Part shown: one piece after another, positions 1 through 6,045 of the stretch | How positions within the stretch are numbered: the stretch's first letter is position 1 | Layout: each line of letters starts with the position of its first letter | NCBI GenBank assembly: GCA_002938045.1 | Contig: PTLJ01000061.1 | Span: 1-7,841, forward strand | Origin: Alphaproteobacteria bacterium MarineAlpha3_Bin4 | Lineage (GTDB): Bacteria > Pseudomonadota > Alphaproteobacteria > Rhodospirillales > Casp-alpha2 | Direction of reading: 5' to 3' | DNA: 7,841 nucleotides | Position numbers and translations under genes: made by a program | Notes under the pieces: generated by a model | Told to the model about the DNA's origin: nothing | Database searches by the model: none | The model's input: only the letters and a program-made list of their open reading frames with translations

Positions 1-429
1 GGCGGCCGCGGGCATTTGGGCGTGGCGCTGGAAGTTTTCGAAGATCTCGGGCTCGACGACATTGCTATCGCGGCGATTGCCAAGGGTCCCGAACGCAACG
101 CTGGACGCGAGCGCATCTTCGTTGCCGGACGCAGCAATCCGGTTAAGCTCGAGCCCCGCGATCCGTTATTCTATTTCCTGCAGCGACTGCGCGATGAGGC
201 GCATCGGTACGCCAACAGCGCGCACCGGCAGAAGCGCTCGCGCGCCCTTTCACGTTCAATTCTGGATGACATTCCCGGCGTTGGCGCGCGCCGTAAGAAG
301 GCGCTGTTGCACCATTTCGGCGGGCCCAATGCCGTCTCCCAGGCAGGCCGCGCTGATCTCGAGGCCGTCGATGGCATTAGCAAGACGCTCGCTGGCAAGA
401 TTTATGACTGGTTTTATCCCGATGGATAG
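1..429 (+). CDS. uvrC: UvrC, excinuclease ABC subunit C (C-terminal part only)
   Basis: UvrC makes the incisions on both sides of a DNA lesion in UvrABC nucleotide excision repair. Only the last 142 codons are visible; the reading frame is open from base 1 and the 5' end lies outside the window. The fragment opens with GGRGHLG, the end of the conserved DGGKGQL stretch of the RNase H-like endonuclease domain. It continues through IAKGPERNAGRERIF and RDEAHRYANSAHRQKR, which holds the conserved histidines of the 3' part of that domain. The end is a helix-hairpin-helix pair (IPGVGARRKKALLHHFGG, then LEAVDGISKTLAGKI), typical of the DNA-binding UvrC C-terminus. It stops with TAG, 59 bp before pgsA, in the same direction. 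The uvrC-pgsA order is common in alphaproteobacteria. The TTG at 16 is internal and not a start. Confidence 0.96.
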   Translation, partial: GGRGHLGVALEVFEDLGLDDIAIAAIAKGPERNAGRERIFVAGRSNPVKLEPRDPLFYFLQRLRDEAHRYANSAHRQKRSRALSRSILDDIPGVGARRKKALLHHFGGPNAVSQAGRADLEAVDGISKTLAGKIYDWFYPDG

Positions 430-488
430 TGCGCTAAAACTTTGCAGAGCCCGTTTAACCGCTGTGAGCGGCCCGTGCCGAAAGAACT

Positions 489-1121
489 ATGCTGACGAAC
501 CTGCCGAATATCCTAACATTCTCGCGAATTGTCGCCATTCCGGTTCTGATCGTGCTGTTGCTGTTCGTCGACGACCCAGCCGGCAGTTGGCTCGCCTTCA
601 GCACCTATACCTACGCTTGCGTCACCGACTTCTTCGACGGTTACCTGGCCCGTGCCTGGCACCAGCAATCGGTTTTTGGCCGCTTTCTCGACCCGATGGC
701 TGACAAGCTGCTAGTCGCCTCGGTATTGCTGGTGCTGGTCGGCATCGACAGATTCTCCGGCCTCACGGTGTTGCCGGCGGCAGTCATTTTGTGCCGTGAG
801 ATACTAGTCTCGGGCCTACGCGAGTTCCTAGCCGAAGTCCAGGTCGGCGTCCCAGTCAGCACGCTCGCCAAGTGGAAGACGACGATCCAGATGCTGGCCC
901 TCGGGTTCCTACTGGTTGGGCCTAACGGCCCAGATTTTGGGCCTCTCACGACGACCGAGATCGGCATTTACGGGCTCTGGGGTGCGGCAGCACTGACCCT
1001 GATTACCGGATTCGACTATTTGGTGCACGGCTTGCGCCACATTGCTGAAACCGACCACGCGCCAGCACCAAAACGCGATTTGCCGAAAAGGGACGCTGCT
1101 TCTGGGGGAGAGCCCGGTTGA
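489..1121 (+). CDS. pgsA: CDP-diacylglycerol--glycerol-3-phosphate 3-phosphatidyltransferase
   Basis: This inner-membrane enzyme transfers the phosphatidyl group from CDP-diacylglycerol to glycerol-3-phosphate, giving phosphatidylglycerol phosphate, the precursor of phosphatidylglycerol and cardiolipin. The 210-residue protein carries the complete CDP-alcohol phosphotransferase motif D-x2-D-G-x2-A-R-x8-G-x3-D-x3-D at residues 47-72 (D47, D50, G51, A54, R55, G64, D68, D72). The N-terminus NLPNILTFSRI is typical of PgsA. Hydrophobic segments lie roughly at 10-28, 35-47, 74-87, 92-108, 132-147 and 158-175, as expected of the multi-spanning family. The tail after about residue 185 is hydrophilic and rich in Lys, Arg and Pro. 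The ATG at 489 fits the family N-terminus; the ribosome binding site is weak (AAAGAA). Phosphatidylserine synthase belongs to the same superfamily, but the N-terminus, length and uvrC context favour PgsA. Confidence 0.95.
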   Translation: MLTNLPNILTFSRIVAIPVLIVLLLFVDDPAGSWLAFSTYTYACVTDFFDGYLARAWHQQSVFGRFLDPMADKLLVASVLLVLVGIDRFSGLTVLPAAVILCREILVSGLREFLAEVQVGVPVSTLAKWKTTIQMLALGFLLVGPNGPDFGPLTTTEIGIYGLWGAAALTLITGFDYLVHGLRHIAETDHAPAPKRDLPKRDAASGGEPG

Positions 1122-1127
1122 TTTTTT
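1102..1127 (+). terminator. Weak hairpin plus T-run at the end of pgsA
   Basis: A short stem, CTGGG (1102-1106) with CCCGG (1113-1117), including one G-T pair, encloses a 6-base loop. Six T residues follow at 1122-1127, after a 4-base gap. It covers the last codons of pgsA and lies 56 bp before mobB. It could attenuate read-through into the molybdenum genes, but the stem is short and the T-run is offset, so it may be chance. Confidence 0.22.
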
Positions 1128-1182
1128 CTGGTTCCCGACCAATATTGCCACCTTGCAAACAACACTGCAGGGCGGCGAGAAA

Positions 1183-1704
1183 GTGAAAATCTTCGGCCTG
1201 GTGGGGTGGAGCGGCAGCGGCAAGACCACGCTGCTGGTCAAATTGATCCCAGAATTGATTGGCCGCGGCCATAGCGTTTCGACGATCAAGCACACCCACC
1301 ACAACTTCGACATTGACAAGCCGGGTAAGGATTCGTACGAGCACCGGGTTGCCGGCTCGACTGAGGTGCTGATCACCGGCTCTAAGCGTTGGGCGCTGCT
1401 GCACGAGAACCATGACACGCCAGAGCCGGACATGGACTCGTTGCTGGCGCGGCTGGAAGAGGTTGATTTGGTCTTGATTGAGGGGTTCAAGAGCCACCCT
1501 CACGACAAGCTCGAGGTTCACCGACCCGCCGTCGGTAAACCATTGTTGGCGGCCGAGGACTCAACCGTTGTGGCGGTCGCCACCAACGAAACGATCGACG
1601 GCGTCGACTTACCGCTGTTGGAACTGGACGACATCGCCGCAGTGGCCGATTTCATCATCGCCCATTGCGGCCTCGGCGGGGGAGCTGAAGATAACGCAGC
1701 TTAA
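1183..1704 (+). CDS. mobB: Molybdopterin-guanine dinucleotide biosynthesis protein MobB
   Basis: MobB is a small GTP-binding protein that assists MobA-type nucleotidyltransferases in attaching a nucleotide to molybdopterin; it is not essential in E. coli. The 173-residue product, close to the usual size, begins MKIFGLVGWSGSGKTTL, with the Walker A P-loop at residues 8-15 and lysine K14. Other family stretches are STIKHTHHNFDIDKPGKD (33-50), the region SYEHRVAGSTEV (51-62), and VDLVLIEGFK (94-103), a Walker B-like strand ending in the conserved EGFK. I chose the GTG at 1183 because it begins exactly at the P-loop strand and follows a GGCGAGA ribosome binding site. The frame stays open upstream to 1042, but that would overlap pgsA and has no family support. 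The last codons overlap the probable true start of moeA. Confidence 0.93.
   Translation: MKIFGLVGWSGSGKTTLLVKLIPELIGRGHSVSTIKHTHHNFDIDKPGKDSYEHRVAGSTEVLITGSKRWALLHENHDTPEPDMDSLLARLEEVDLVLIEGFKSHPHDKLEVHRPAVGKPLLAAEDSTVVAVATNETIDGVDLPLLELDDIAAVADFIIAHCGLGGGAEDNAA
1679..1693 (+). promoter_or_regulatory. Ribosome binding site upstream of an ATA codon, probable true moeA start
   Basis: GGGGAG at 1679-1684 stands 6 bases before ATA at 1691-1693, which is ideal ribosome binding site spacing. The codons that follow read TQLKDDCFAFDGEL before the first ATG at 1736. There is no comparably good site before 1736. This suggests translation begins, or in relatives begins, at 1691, where ATA replaces ATG. 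Confidence 0.5.
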
Positions 1705-1735
1705 GGACGATTGCTTCGCTTTTGACGGCGAATTG

Positions 1736-2959
1736 ATGCCGGTTGCCGACGCCATCGCCATGCTAGAGGAAAAGTTGGCGCCGGTTACCGGGCCCGAGCG
1801 GGTAACGTTGCGCCATGCATTGAACCGCATCCTTGGTGAGGACATCCGCTCCGAGCGCAACGTGCCGCCGCACGACAACAGCGCCGTCGACGGTTACGCG
1901 GTCTATTTTGACGACCTCGACGAACAATCAATCACCCGGCTCACGGTTACTGGCCGAGTCGCCGCTGGCCATCCGCTCGGCAGAATGGCCAAACGCGGCG
2001 AAGCGATCCGTATCTTTACCGGCGCGCCGATGCCTGATGGCGACGACGGCGGACCGGATACCGTATTTATGGAGGAGGATGCCACCGCCGACGGCGATGA
2101 GGTCATCTTGCCACCGGGGCTCAAGCATGGAGCAAACCGGCGCCGGATTGGCGAGGATGTCAAGGCGGGCGACATCATCATCGGTCGAGGGCGCCGGCTG
2201 CGGGCCCAGGAAATCGGCCTTGCGGCCTCCATCGGGCACGCTGATGTGCTCGTTTACCAGCGCCTGCGCGCGGCCGTTTTCTCGACCGGCGACGAGGTCC
2301 GCGACCCGACCGACGCGGCGCCAGAGGGCTGCATTTTCGATTCCAACCGCTACGCGGTGATGAGCCTGCTCGACGGCCTCGGCTGCGAGGTCACTGATCT
2401 TGGTATCTTTACCGACGATGAGGACGGGATTGCTACCGTCCTCGAAGAATCAGCGCCCGACCACGACCTGCTGATCTCCTCGGGTGGTGTTTCCGCAGGC
2501 GAGGAAGACCACGTCAAGGGTGCGGTCGAGCGCTTAGGCCAAATGCACTTCTGGCGACTGGCGATCAAACCGGGCCGGCCGATTGCCCTCGGCCAGATCG
2601 GCGACACCGCGTTCGTCGGCCTGCCAGGCAACCCAGTTGCGGCGATGGTCACGTTCATGTTCGTCGCTCGTCCGGTCGTCCTCAGGCTCGCCGGTGCCAA
2701 TGATACCTCGCTGCCACGGTTTCAGGTCAAGGCCGGGTTCGACTACAAGAAGAAGACCGGACGCCGCGAATGGGCCCGAGTAAAACTGGTACCCGGCGGC
2801 AACGGTCTCCCAGTGGCGATAAAGTACAAATCCGGCGGCGCTGGTATCCTGACGTCCATGGTCGAGGCCGACGGACTGATTGAAATCGGTGAGGACGTGG
2901 CCAAGCTCAATAAAGGCGAGCCGGTCAATTATCTGCCGTTCAGCGAGGTGACGCAATGA
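1736..2959 (+). CDS. moeA: Molybdopterin molybdenumtransferase MoeA
   Basis: MoeA inserts molybdate into adenylylated molybdopterin, releasing AMP and forming active molybdenum cofactor in the cytoplasm. Numbered from the ATG at 1736 (407 residues), it has the MoeA signature PPHDNSAVDGYA (44-55), the MoCF/MogA-like domain with SSGGVSAGEEDHVK (248-261) including the conserved aspartate D258, then KPGRPIALG and GLPGNPVA (295-302). A C-terminal beta domain follows. The start is uncertain. Family-like sequence (TQLKDDCFAFDGEL) continues in frame upstream to an ATA codon at 1691, which has GGGGAG at 1679-1684 as a well-spaced ribosome binding site. Alphaproteobacterial MoeA proteins often start with such a DCF segment, so translation may begin at 1691 (422 residues, overlapping mobB by 14 bp), at CTG 1685, at TTG 1733 or at ATG 1736. 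The stop overlaps the moaD start by 4 bp. Confidence 0.95.
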   Translation: MPVADAIAMLEEKLAPVTGPERVTLRHALNRILGEDIRSERNVPPHDNSAVDGYAVYFDDLDEQSITRLTVTGRVAAGHPLGRMAKRGEAIRIFTGAPMPDGDDGGPDTVFMEEDATADGDEVILPPGLKHGANRRRIGEDVKAGDIIIGRGRRLRAQEIGLAASIGHADVLVYQRLRAAVFSTGDEVRDPTDAAPEGCIFDSNRYAVMSLLDGLGCEVTDLGIFTDDEDGIATVLEESAPDHDLLISSGGVSAGEEDHVKGAVERLGQMHFWRLAIKPGRPIALGQIGDTAFVGLPGNPVAAMVTFMFVARPVVLRLAGANDTSLPRFQVKAGFDYKKKTGRREWARVKLVPGGNGLPVAIKYKSGGAGILTSMVEADGLIEIGEDVAKLNKGEPVNYLPFSEVTQ

Positions 2960-3207
2960 GACTCCTCTACTTTGCCTGGCTCCGGGAGAAAGCTGGTATC
3001 AATTCGGAAGAAGTTAACCCGCCGTCTGAGGTGGCGACGGTGGCCGACCTGATCGAATGGCTGAAGGCACGCGGCGGCGGCCACGCCGTGGCGTTCGCCG
3101 ACCCTACTATTGTCCGGGTCGCTGTTAATCAAGAATATGCTAAACTGAGCGACTCAGTAGCGGCTGGGGACGAAGTGGCATTTTTCCCGCCTGTAACGGG
3201 CGGCTGA
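2956..3207 (+). CDS. moaD: MoaD, molybdopterin synthase small (sulfur-carrier) subunit
   Basis: MoaD is the ubiquitin-like sulfur carrier of molybdopterin synthase. Its C-terminal glycine is adenylated by a MoeB-type enzyme and converted to a thiocarboxylate, whose sulfur is passed to precursor Z in the MoaE active site. The 83-residue product has the expected size. It starts MRLLYFAWLREKAG, a typical beta-grasp opening, contains VRVAVNQEYAKLSDSVAAGDEVAFFPPVTGG, and ends in the diagnostic Gly-Gly. The ATG overlaps the moeA stop (ATGA, 4 bp), implying translational coupling. The heterodimer partner moaE follows after 27 bp. Confidence 0.95.
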   Translation: MRLLYFAWLREKAGINSEEVNPPSEVATVADLIEWLKARGGGHAVAFADPTIVRVAVNQEYAKLSDSVAAGDEVAFFPPVTGG

Positions 3208-3234
3208 ACAAATTTTTGCGAGAAGGTAAAAGCC

Positions 3235-3723
3235 GTGATCCGCGTTCAGGAGCAGGATTTCGAATTTGGCACCGAACTAGCGGCGATGACCGAGGGCAAC
3301 CACGGCATCGGCGGTGTCTGTTCGTTCGTCGGTTTAGTCCGCGATATCGCCAGCGGCGAGACGGTATCGTCGATGACCCTCGAACACTATCCGGAGATGA
3401 CTGAGAAGGCGCTGGCTGACATCGAGGCCGAGGCGCGCGGCCGATGGCCGCTCGAGGATGCGTTGATAATCCACCGTTACGGACGGCTCGAGCCGGGTGA
3501 CAACATCGTCCTGGTGGCGACCGCCTCCGCCCATCGCGAGGCCGCCATCGAGGCCTGCCATTTCCTGATCGACTGGCTAAAGACCAAGGCACCATTTTGG
3601 AAGCTGGAGGAAACACCCGACGGCGGCAAGTGGGTCGACGCGCGCGACATCGATGATGCCACCGCCGCCCGCTGGGTCGAGGATAAATCCGCGTTTGGCG
3701 GTGAATCAGATGCGGCGGACTGA
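3235..3723 (+). CDS. moaE: MoaE, molybdopterin synthase catalytic subunit
   Basis: MoaE is the large subunit of the MoaD2-MoaE2 molybdopterin synthase, which converts cyclic pyranopterin monophosphate (precursor Z) to molybdopterin by adding the dithiolene sulfurs. The 162-residue protein has the family landmarks FVGLVRD (31-37), LEHYPEMTEKAL (49-60), IHRYGRLEPGD (79-89), TASAHREAAIEA (96-107) and LKTKAPFWKLE (115-125). K116 and K123 match the spacing of the catalytic lysines K119 and K126 of E. coli MoaE, and H100-R101 match its active-site pair. The GTG start at 3235 has a clear AGAAGG ribosome binding site 8 bases upstream (3221-3226). The tail after about residue 148 is short and acidic. 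The precursor Z genes moaA and moaC are not in the window. Confidence 0.96.
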   Translation: MIRVQEQDFEFGTELAAMTEGNHGIGGVCSFVGLVRDIASGETVSSMTLEHYPEMTEKALADIEAEARGRWPLEDALIIHRYGRLEPGDNIVLVATASAHREAAIEACHFLIDWLKTKAPFWKLEETPDGGKWVDARDIDDATAARWVEDKSAFGGESDAAD

Positions 3724-4145
3724 GCAGCATCTCGACGCAGGCAAGCTTCTTTGATCTCGATGGCATCTTGGCGAAATAGACTGAGATCAAAATTGGGGTT
3801 TTCGCAGCCTTTACGCTGAACACGGTCGGTAAGCCCCGCAAGACTGAGAGCTTGCCCATCACGCTGCCAACAAGGATACCTCTCGTGTCGAAAAGTTCAA
3901 GCCCTGCCGCTCCGAGTTCCTTGGCATCCAGTTCGAAACTGCGGCCCTCGATGCGACCTTTTGGCGCTATTCGGACATGGTTGAGTACGCCGTCACGGTC
4001 TGCAACAGGTTTCCGGTGCGGTATCTTTCCTAATTGACAAGCAATAGATGATGGAGCTGTTCGTGGTCTCGGGTACGCCCGAGGGGGAGCTCAGGCAGAT
4101 CACGCGAGCACCGCGCTGTGGATCGCCCTTTCACCGGTATTTTCG
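3724..4145. other. Stretch without an identifiable gene; possible decayed gene
   Basis: No recognised gene lies between moaE and the terminator at 4146. On the + strand one frame is open from about 3846 to a TAA at 4031-4033 and reads like real protein (for example SEFLGIQFETAALDATFWRY, then MVEYAVTVCNRFPVRYLS), but it has no start codon near its beginning, which directly follows a stop. A second + frame is open from 3779 to 4037 and is serine-rich. On the - strand a frame runs leftwards across the same bases and also looks protein-like (GRSFELDAKELGAAGLELFD, then TRGILVGSVMGKLSVLRGL), but continues into moaE antisense, where it is clearly a shadow. A 38-codon ATG frame covers 4048-4164 with no known features. 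I do not recognise any of these. A broken gene remnant or a long untranslated region are both possible. Confidence 0.35.
3750..3791. repeat. Inverted repeat with 9-bp arms
   Basis: TTTGATCTC at 3750-3758 and its exact complement GAGATCAAA at 3783-3791 are separated by 24 bases, starting 26 bp after the moaE stop. The right arm runs into AAAATTGGGGTTTT, not a clean T-run, so it is a poor intrinsic terminator. It could be a 3' end structure that protects the molybdenum operon mRNA, a protein-binding site, or part of an old element end. No flanking target-site duplication is evident. Confidence 0.4.
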
Positions 4146-4190
4146 GCTGGCCGGGCGCTTGTGATTGAATGACTCGGCCAGCATTTTTTT
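4146..4190 (+). terminator. Strong Rho-independent terminator, + strand
   Basis: A 10-bp stem pairs GCTGGCCGGG (4146-4155) with CTCGGCCAGC (4173-4182), including one G-T pair, around a 17-base loop. It is followed by A and seven consecutive T residues (4184-4190). This is a textbook intrinsic terminator for rightward transcription. On the opposite strand there is no T-run after the stem, so it does not serve ilvE. The nearest recognised upstream gene is moaE, which ends 422 bp earlier. The terminator therefore ends either the molybdenum operon transcript with a long tail or an unrecognised transcript from 3724-4145. Confidence 0.8.
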
Positions 4191-4419
4191 AACTTGGTGC
4201 GGGCAAAGGAATTTAACCCCCAGGTTAGCCGATGAGTCGGGCTAAGGATACCAGCGTCTAAGGTGGATGGTGGCGCTTCAGGGCTTTCGCGACGCGTGCC
4301 GCATTCAAGTGGCCGGCCGACCGGGCGCGAGCTTTCTGGCGAGGCAGCGTCTCCGCCGAATTTGCTTAGTATTTAGGAAGAAGCCTGGCTGAAACCGACT
4401 ATTACAAGGACGTTAATGT
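4191..4419. other. Intergenic stretch downstream of ilvE, nothing identified
   Basis: This is the region between the + strand terminator and the 3' end of ilvE. It holds a small hairpin-forming sequence, TTAGCCGA (4225-4232) with TCGGGCTAA (4237-4245, one bulged G), but no T-run on either side that would make it a terminator. I found no tRNA, no convincing small gene and no clear ilvE terminator. Confidence 0.5.
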
Positions 4420-5346
4420 TTACGAGGTGGTGGCCGAGCGAACGGAAGGGGAGCGCAATCCGTCGGCCAGGATCTTGCCGACTTTCTTGTCGTAATCGTC
4501 CATCATCCACCGCGTGATGTCGCCGACCGAGAAGGTGTGGTTGTCGATCTGACCGACTGGTGTCACTTCCGCCGCGGTGCCAGTCAGGAACACTTGGGTC
4601 GCGTTAATTAGCTCGTTGGGCATGATGACCCGATCGATGACCTCGATGCCCCGTGCTTTGGCCAGCTTGATCACCGTCTGGCGGGTAATGCCGTTGAGGA
4701 AACAGTCGGGCGTTGGTGTGTGCAGCTTGTCGTCGCCCATGACTAGAAAGATATTGGCGCCGGTAGCTTCCGCGATTTGACCGCGGTAATCGAGCATCAA
4801 AGCGTCGTCGAAACCATCGCGCTCGGCAGCGTGCTTGGACAGGGTGCAGATCATATAGAGCCCCGCTGCCTTCGAATGCACGGGCTCGGTTTCGGGCGAT
4901 GGGCGTCGCCACTTGGTGGTCTTTAGGCGGATGCCTTTCATGCGCGCTTCTGGTGAGAAATACGAAGGCCATTGCCAGGCGGCGATGGCGATGTTGATCT
5001 TGGTCTGCTGAGCGGAAACGCCCATCATTTCGCTGCCGCGCCAAGCGACCGGCCGCACGTAGCCATCAATGATGTCGTTGATTTTGAGTACATCATTGCA
5101 TGCGTCGTCGATCTCTTGCATCGAAAACGGAATTTCGAAACCGAGGATCTCCGCCGAATTAAACAGCCGCTCCGTATGCGCCCTGAGCTTGAAGATCTTG
5201 CCGCCATACGCCCTTTCACCCTCGAATACAGAAGATGCGTAATGCAAGGCGTGGCTGAGGATATGAAGCTTAGCCTCGCGCCAGGCCACCGTCTCCCCGT
5301 TGAACCAAATCAGGCCGTCGCGGTCGTCGAACGGAGCACTATCCAT
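4420..5346 (-). CDS. ilvE: Branched-chain amino acid aminotransferase (class IV, PLP-dependent)
   Basis: IlvE catalyses the last step of leucine, isoleucine and valine synthesis, and the first step of their breakdown, moving the amino group between glutamate and the branched-chain 2-oxo acids. The 308-residue protein is the normal length for the bacterial class IV enzyme. Visible landmarks are HALHYASSVFEGERAY (32-47), RPVAWRGSEMMGV (98-110), VHSKAAGLYM with K159 as the PLP Schiff-base lysine (the same number as in E. coli IlvE), IAEATGANIFLV (191-202) with E193, GITRQTVIKLAK and FLTGTAAEVTPV. These segments fit IlvE better than D-amino acid transaminase or ADC lyase, its relatives. The ATG at 5346-5344 has only a weak GAAAGAA ribosome binding site. 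The gene is divergent from the MarR-type regulator, sharing a 136-bp control region, and no terminator is obvious after its stop. Confidence 0.95.
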   Translation of the reverse strand: MDSAPFDDRDGLIWFNGETVAWREAKLHILSHALHYASSVFEGERAYGGKIFKLRAHTERLFNSAEILGFEIPFSMQEIDDACNDVLKINDIIDGYVRPVAWRGSEMMGVSAQQTKINIAIAAWQWPSYFSPEARMKGIRLKTTKWRRPSPETEPVHSKAAGLYMICTLSKHAAERDGFDDALMLDYRGQIAEATGANIFLVMGDDKLHTPTPDCFLNGITRQTVIKLAKARGIEVIDRVIMPNELINATQVFLTGTAAEVTPVGQIDNHTFSVGDITRWMMDDYDKKVGKILADGLRSPSVRSATTS

Positions 5347-5392
5347 GTAAATTTCTTTCGTTAGTCGGTTAAATGCCCGAAGGTTCTTGCGT

Positions 5393-5421
5393 TTCGTACC
5401 ATTTCAGGGCATATATGTCAA
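5393..5421 (-). promoter_or_regulatory. Candidate sigma-70 type promoter of ilvE
   Basis: Read on the - strand, a perfect TTGACA -35 box (5421-5416) is followed by a 17-base spacer and TACGAA (5398-5393) as a -10. The -10 is poor in its middle but is preceded by TGG, giving an extended -10 (TG-N-TA). Transcription would start near 5386, about 40 bases before the ilvE ATG. The perfect -35 with ideal spacing is the main support; the -10 matches only 3 of 6 positions. Confidence 0.5.
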
Positions 5422-5434
5422 TAATACTGACGTA
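5414..5434. promoter_or_regulatory. 21-bp imperfect palindrome, candidate MarR-type operator
   Basis: TATGTCA (5414-5420), 7 bases, then TGACGTA (5428-5434) form inverted arms matching at 6 of 7 positions. An adjoining perfect 8-bp palindrome, CATATATG, covers 5410-5417. The size and dyad fit the site of a dimeric winged-helix protein such as the MarR-type product of the adjacent gene. The left arm overlaps the TTGACA -35 box of the ilvE promoter, so a bound protein would block ilvE transcription. That MarR protein binds here is an inference from position. Confidence 0.45.
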
Positions 5435-5482
5435 ATTTTACCGTCCTTCGGCGGCACCCTATCGGGTGGGGATTATTGCACC

Positions 5483-5995
5483 ATGGCTGACGCTGGCTCG
5501 CGGCACAAGACTCGCGCCAACCCGTTGTTCCTCCGCGAAGAGAAGCTACGCCAGGCGATGGAGCTTCTGTTCTTCGCCTACCGTGACTTTACCGGCGAAG
5601 CCAACGCCGTCCTGATTGATTACGGCTTCGGCCACGCCCACCATCGCGTCATCTATTTTGTCGGCCGCAATCCCGGGATCACCGTTTCGCAACTGCTCGG
5701 CATCCTCAAGATCACCAAACAGAGCCTATCACGGGTGCTCGGGCAGTTGATCGACGACGGATACGTGGTTAAGGAATCGGATCGCGGCGACCGGCGGAGG
5801 CGATTGTTGTCGCTGACTGCCAAGGGGGCTGAACTGTGGACGCAGCTGACGACGCGCCAGAGCAACCGAATTGCGCGTGCTTATCGAGAAGCCGGGGCCG
5901 ACGCGGTTGAGGGATTCTGCACCGTGCTGCGCGGGATTATAAATGAAGAGGACCGAGGACGCGCGACGCGACGCGATAGCCGGAACCGGCAATAA
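5483..5995 (+). CDS. MarR-family winged-helix regulator (PetP-like)
   Basis: This is a predicted dimeric transcription factor of 170 residues. After a basic N-terminus (REEKLRQAMELLFFAYRDF, 18-36) come HHRVIYFVGRNPGITVSQLL (53-72) and the winged helix-turn-helix: recognition helix ITKQSLSRVLGQLIDDGYV (77-95) and wing ESDRGDRRRRLLSLTAKG (98-115). The pattern resembles the alphaproteobacterial group that includes PetP of Rhodobacter capsulatus, encoded beside the response regulator PetR near the cytochrome bc1 genes. The same pairing occurs here, since a PetR-like gene follows after 97 bp. No ligand-binding residues can be assigned. I chose the ATG at 5483, with a GGTGGGGA site 10 bases upstream. 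A TTG at 5387 in the same frame would add 32 residues through the palindrome and promoter region and is unlikely. Confidence 0.88.
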   Translation: MADAGSRHKTRANPLFLREEKLRQAMELLFFAYRDFTGEANAVLIDYGFGHAHHRVIYFVGRNPGITVSQLLGILKITKQSLSRVLGQLIDDGYVVKESDRGDRRRRLLSLTAKGAELWTQLTTRQSNRIARAYREAGADAVEGFCTVLRGIINEEDRGRATRRDSRNRQ

Positions 5996-6045
5996 GCCTC
6001 TGTCGGGACGTGATTTGTGATATCATCGCCGCGCCGAGGTATGCC

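Noticed and set aside
459..471. CCGCT-GTG-AGCGG hairpin between uvrC and pgsA as a terminator
   Set aside because: Stem of only 5 bp with a 3-base loop and no T-run after it.
909..1521. Two overlapping - strand open frames of 172 and 193 codons
   Set aside because: They are antisense to pgsA and mobB, both of which have clear family motifs; no ribosome binding site or recognisable domain.
1478..1735. Upstream extension of the moeA frame to an ATG at 1478
   Set aside because: It runs through mobB in another frame and the part before about 1685 does not look like MoeA (Arg/Ser/Pro-rich shadow).
3187..3203. Hairpin CCGCC/GGCGG at the end of moaD as a terminator
   Set aside because: The bases encode the conserved C-terminal VTGG of MoaD, the following T-run is 9 bases away, and moaE begins 32 bp later.
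3140..3862. Long open frame of 240 codons on the - strand
   Set aside because: Most of it is antisense to moaE and has the Arg/Pro/Ser-rich composition of a shadow frame; only its non-overlapping part (above about 3724) is kept as an uncertain observation.
4195..4270. Possible tRNA on the - strand (GGTTAAATTCC resembling a T-arm)
   Set aside because: The T-loop consensus is broken and no matching acceptor stem or cloverleaf can be drawn.
5387..5482. TTG at 5387 as the start of the MarR-type gene
   Set aside because: It would add 32 residues with no family match and would place coding sequence over the palindrome and ilvE promoter; ATG 5483 fits the family.
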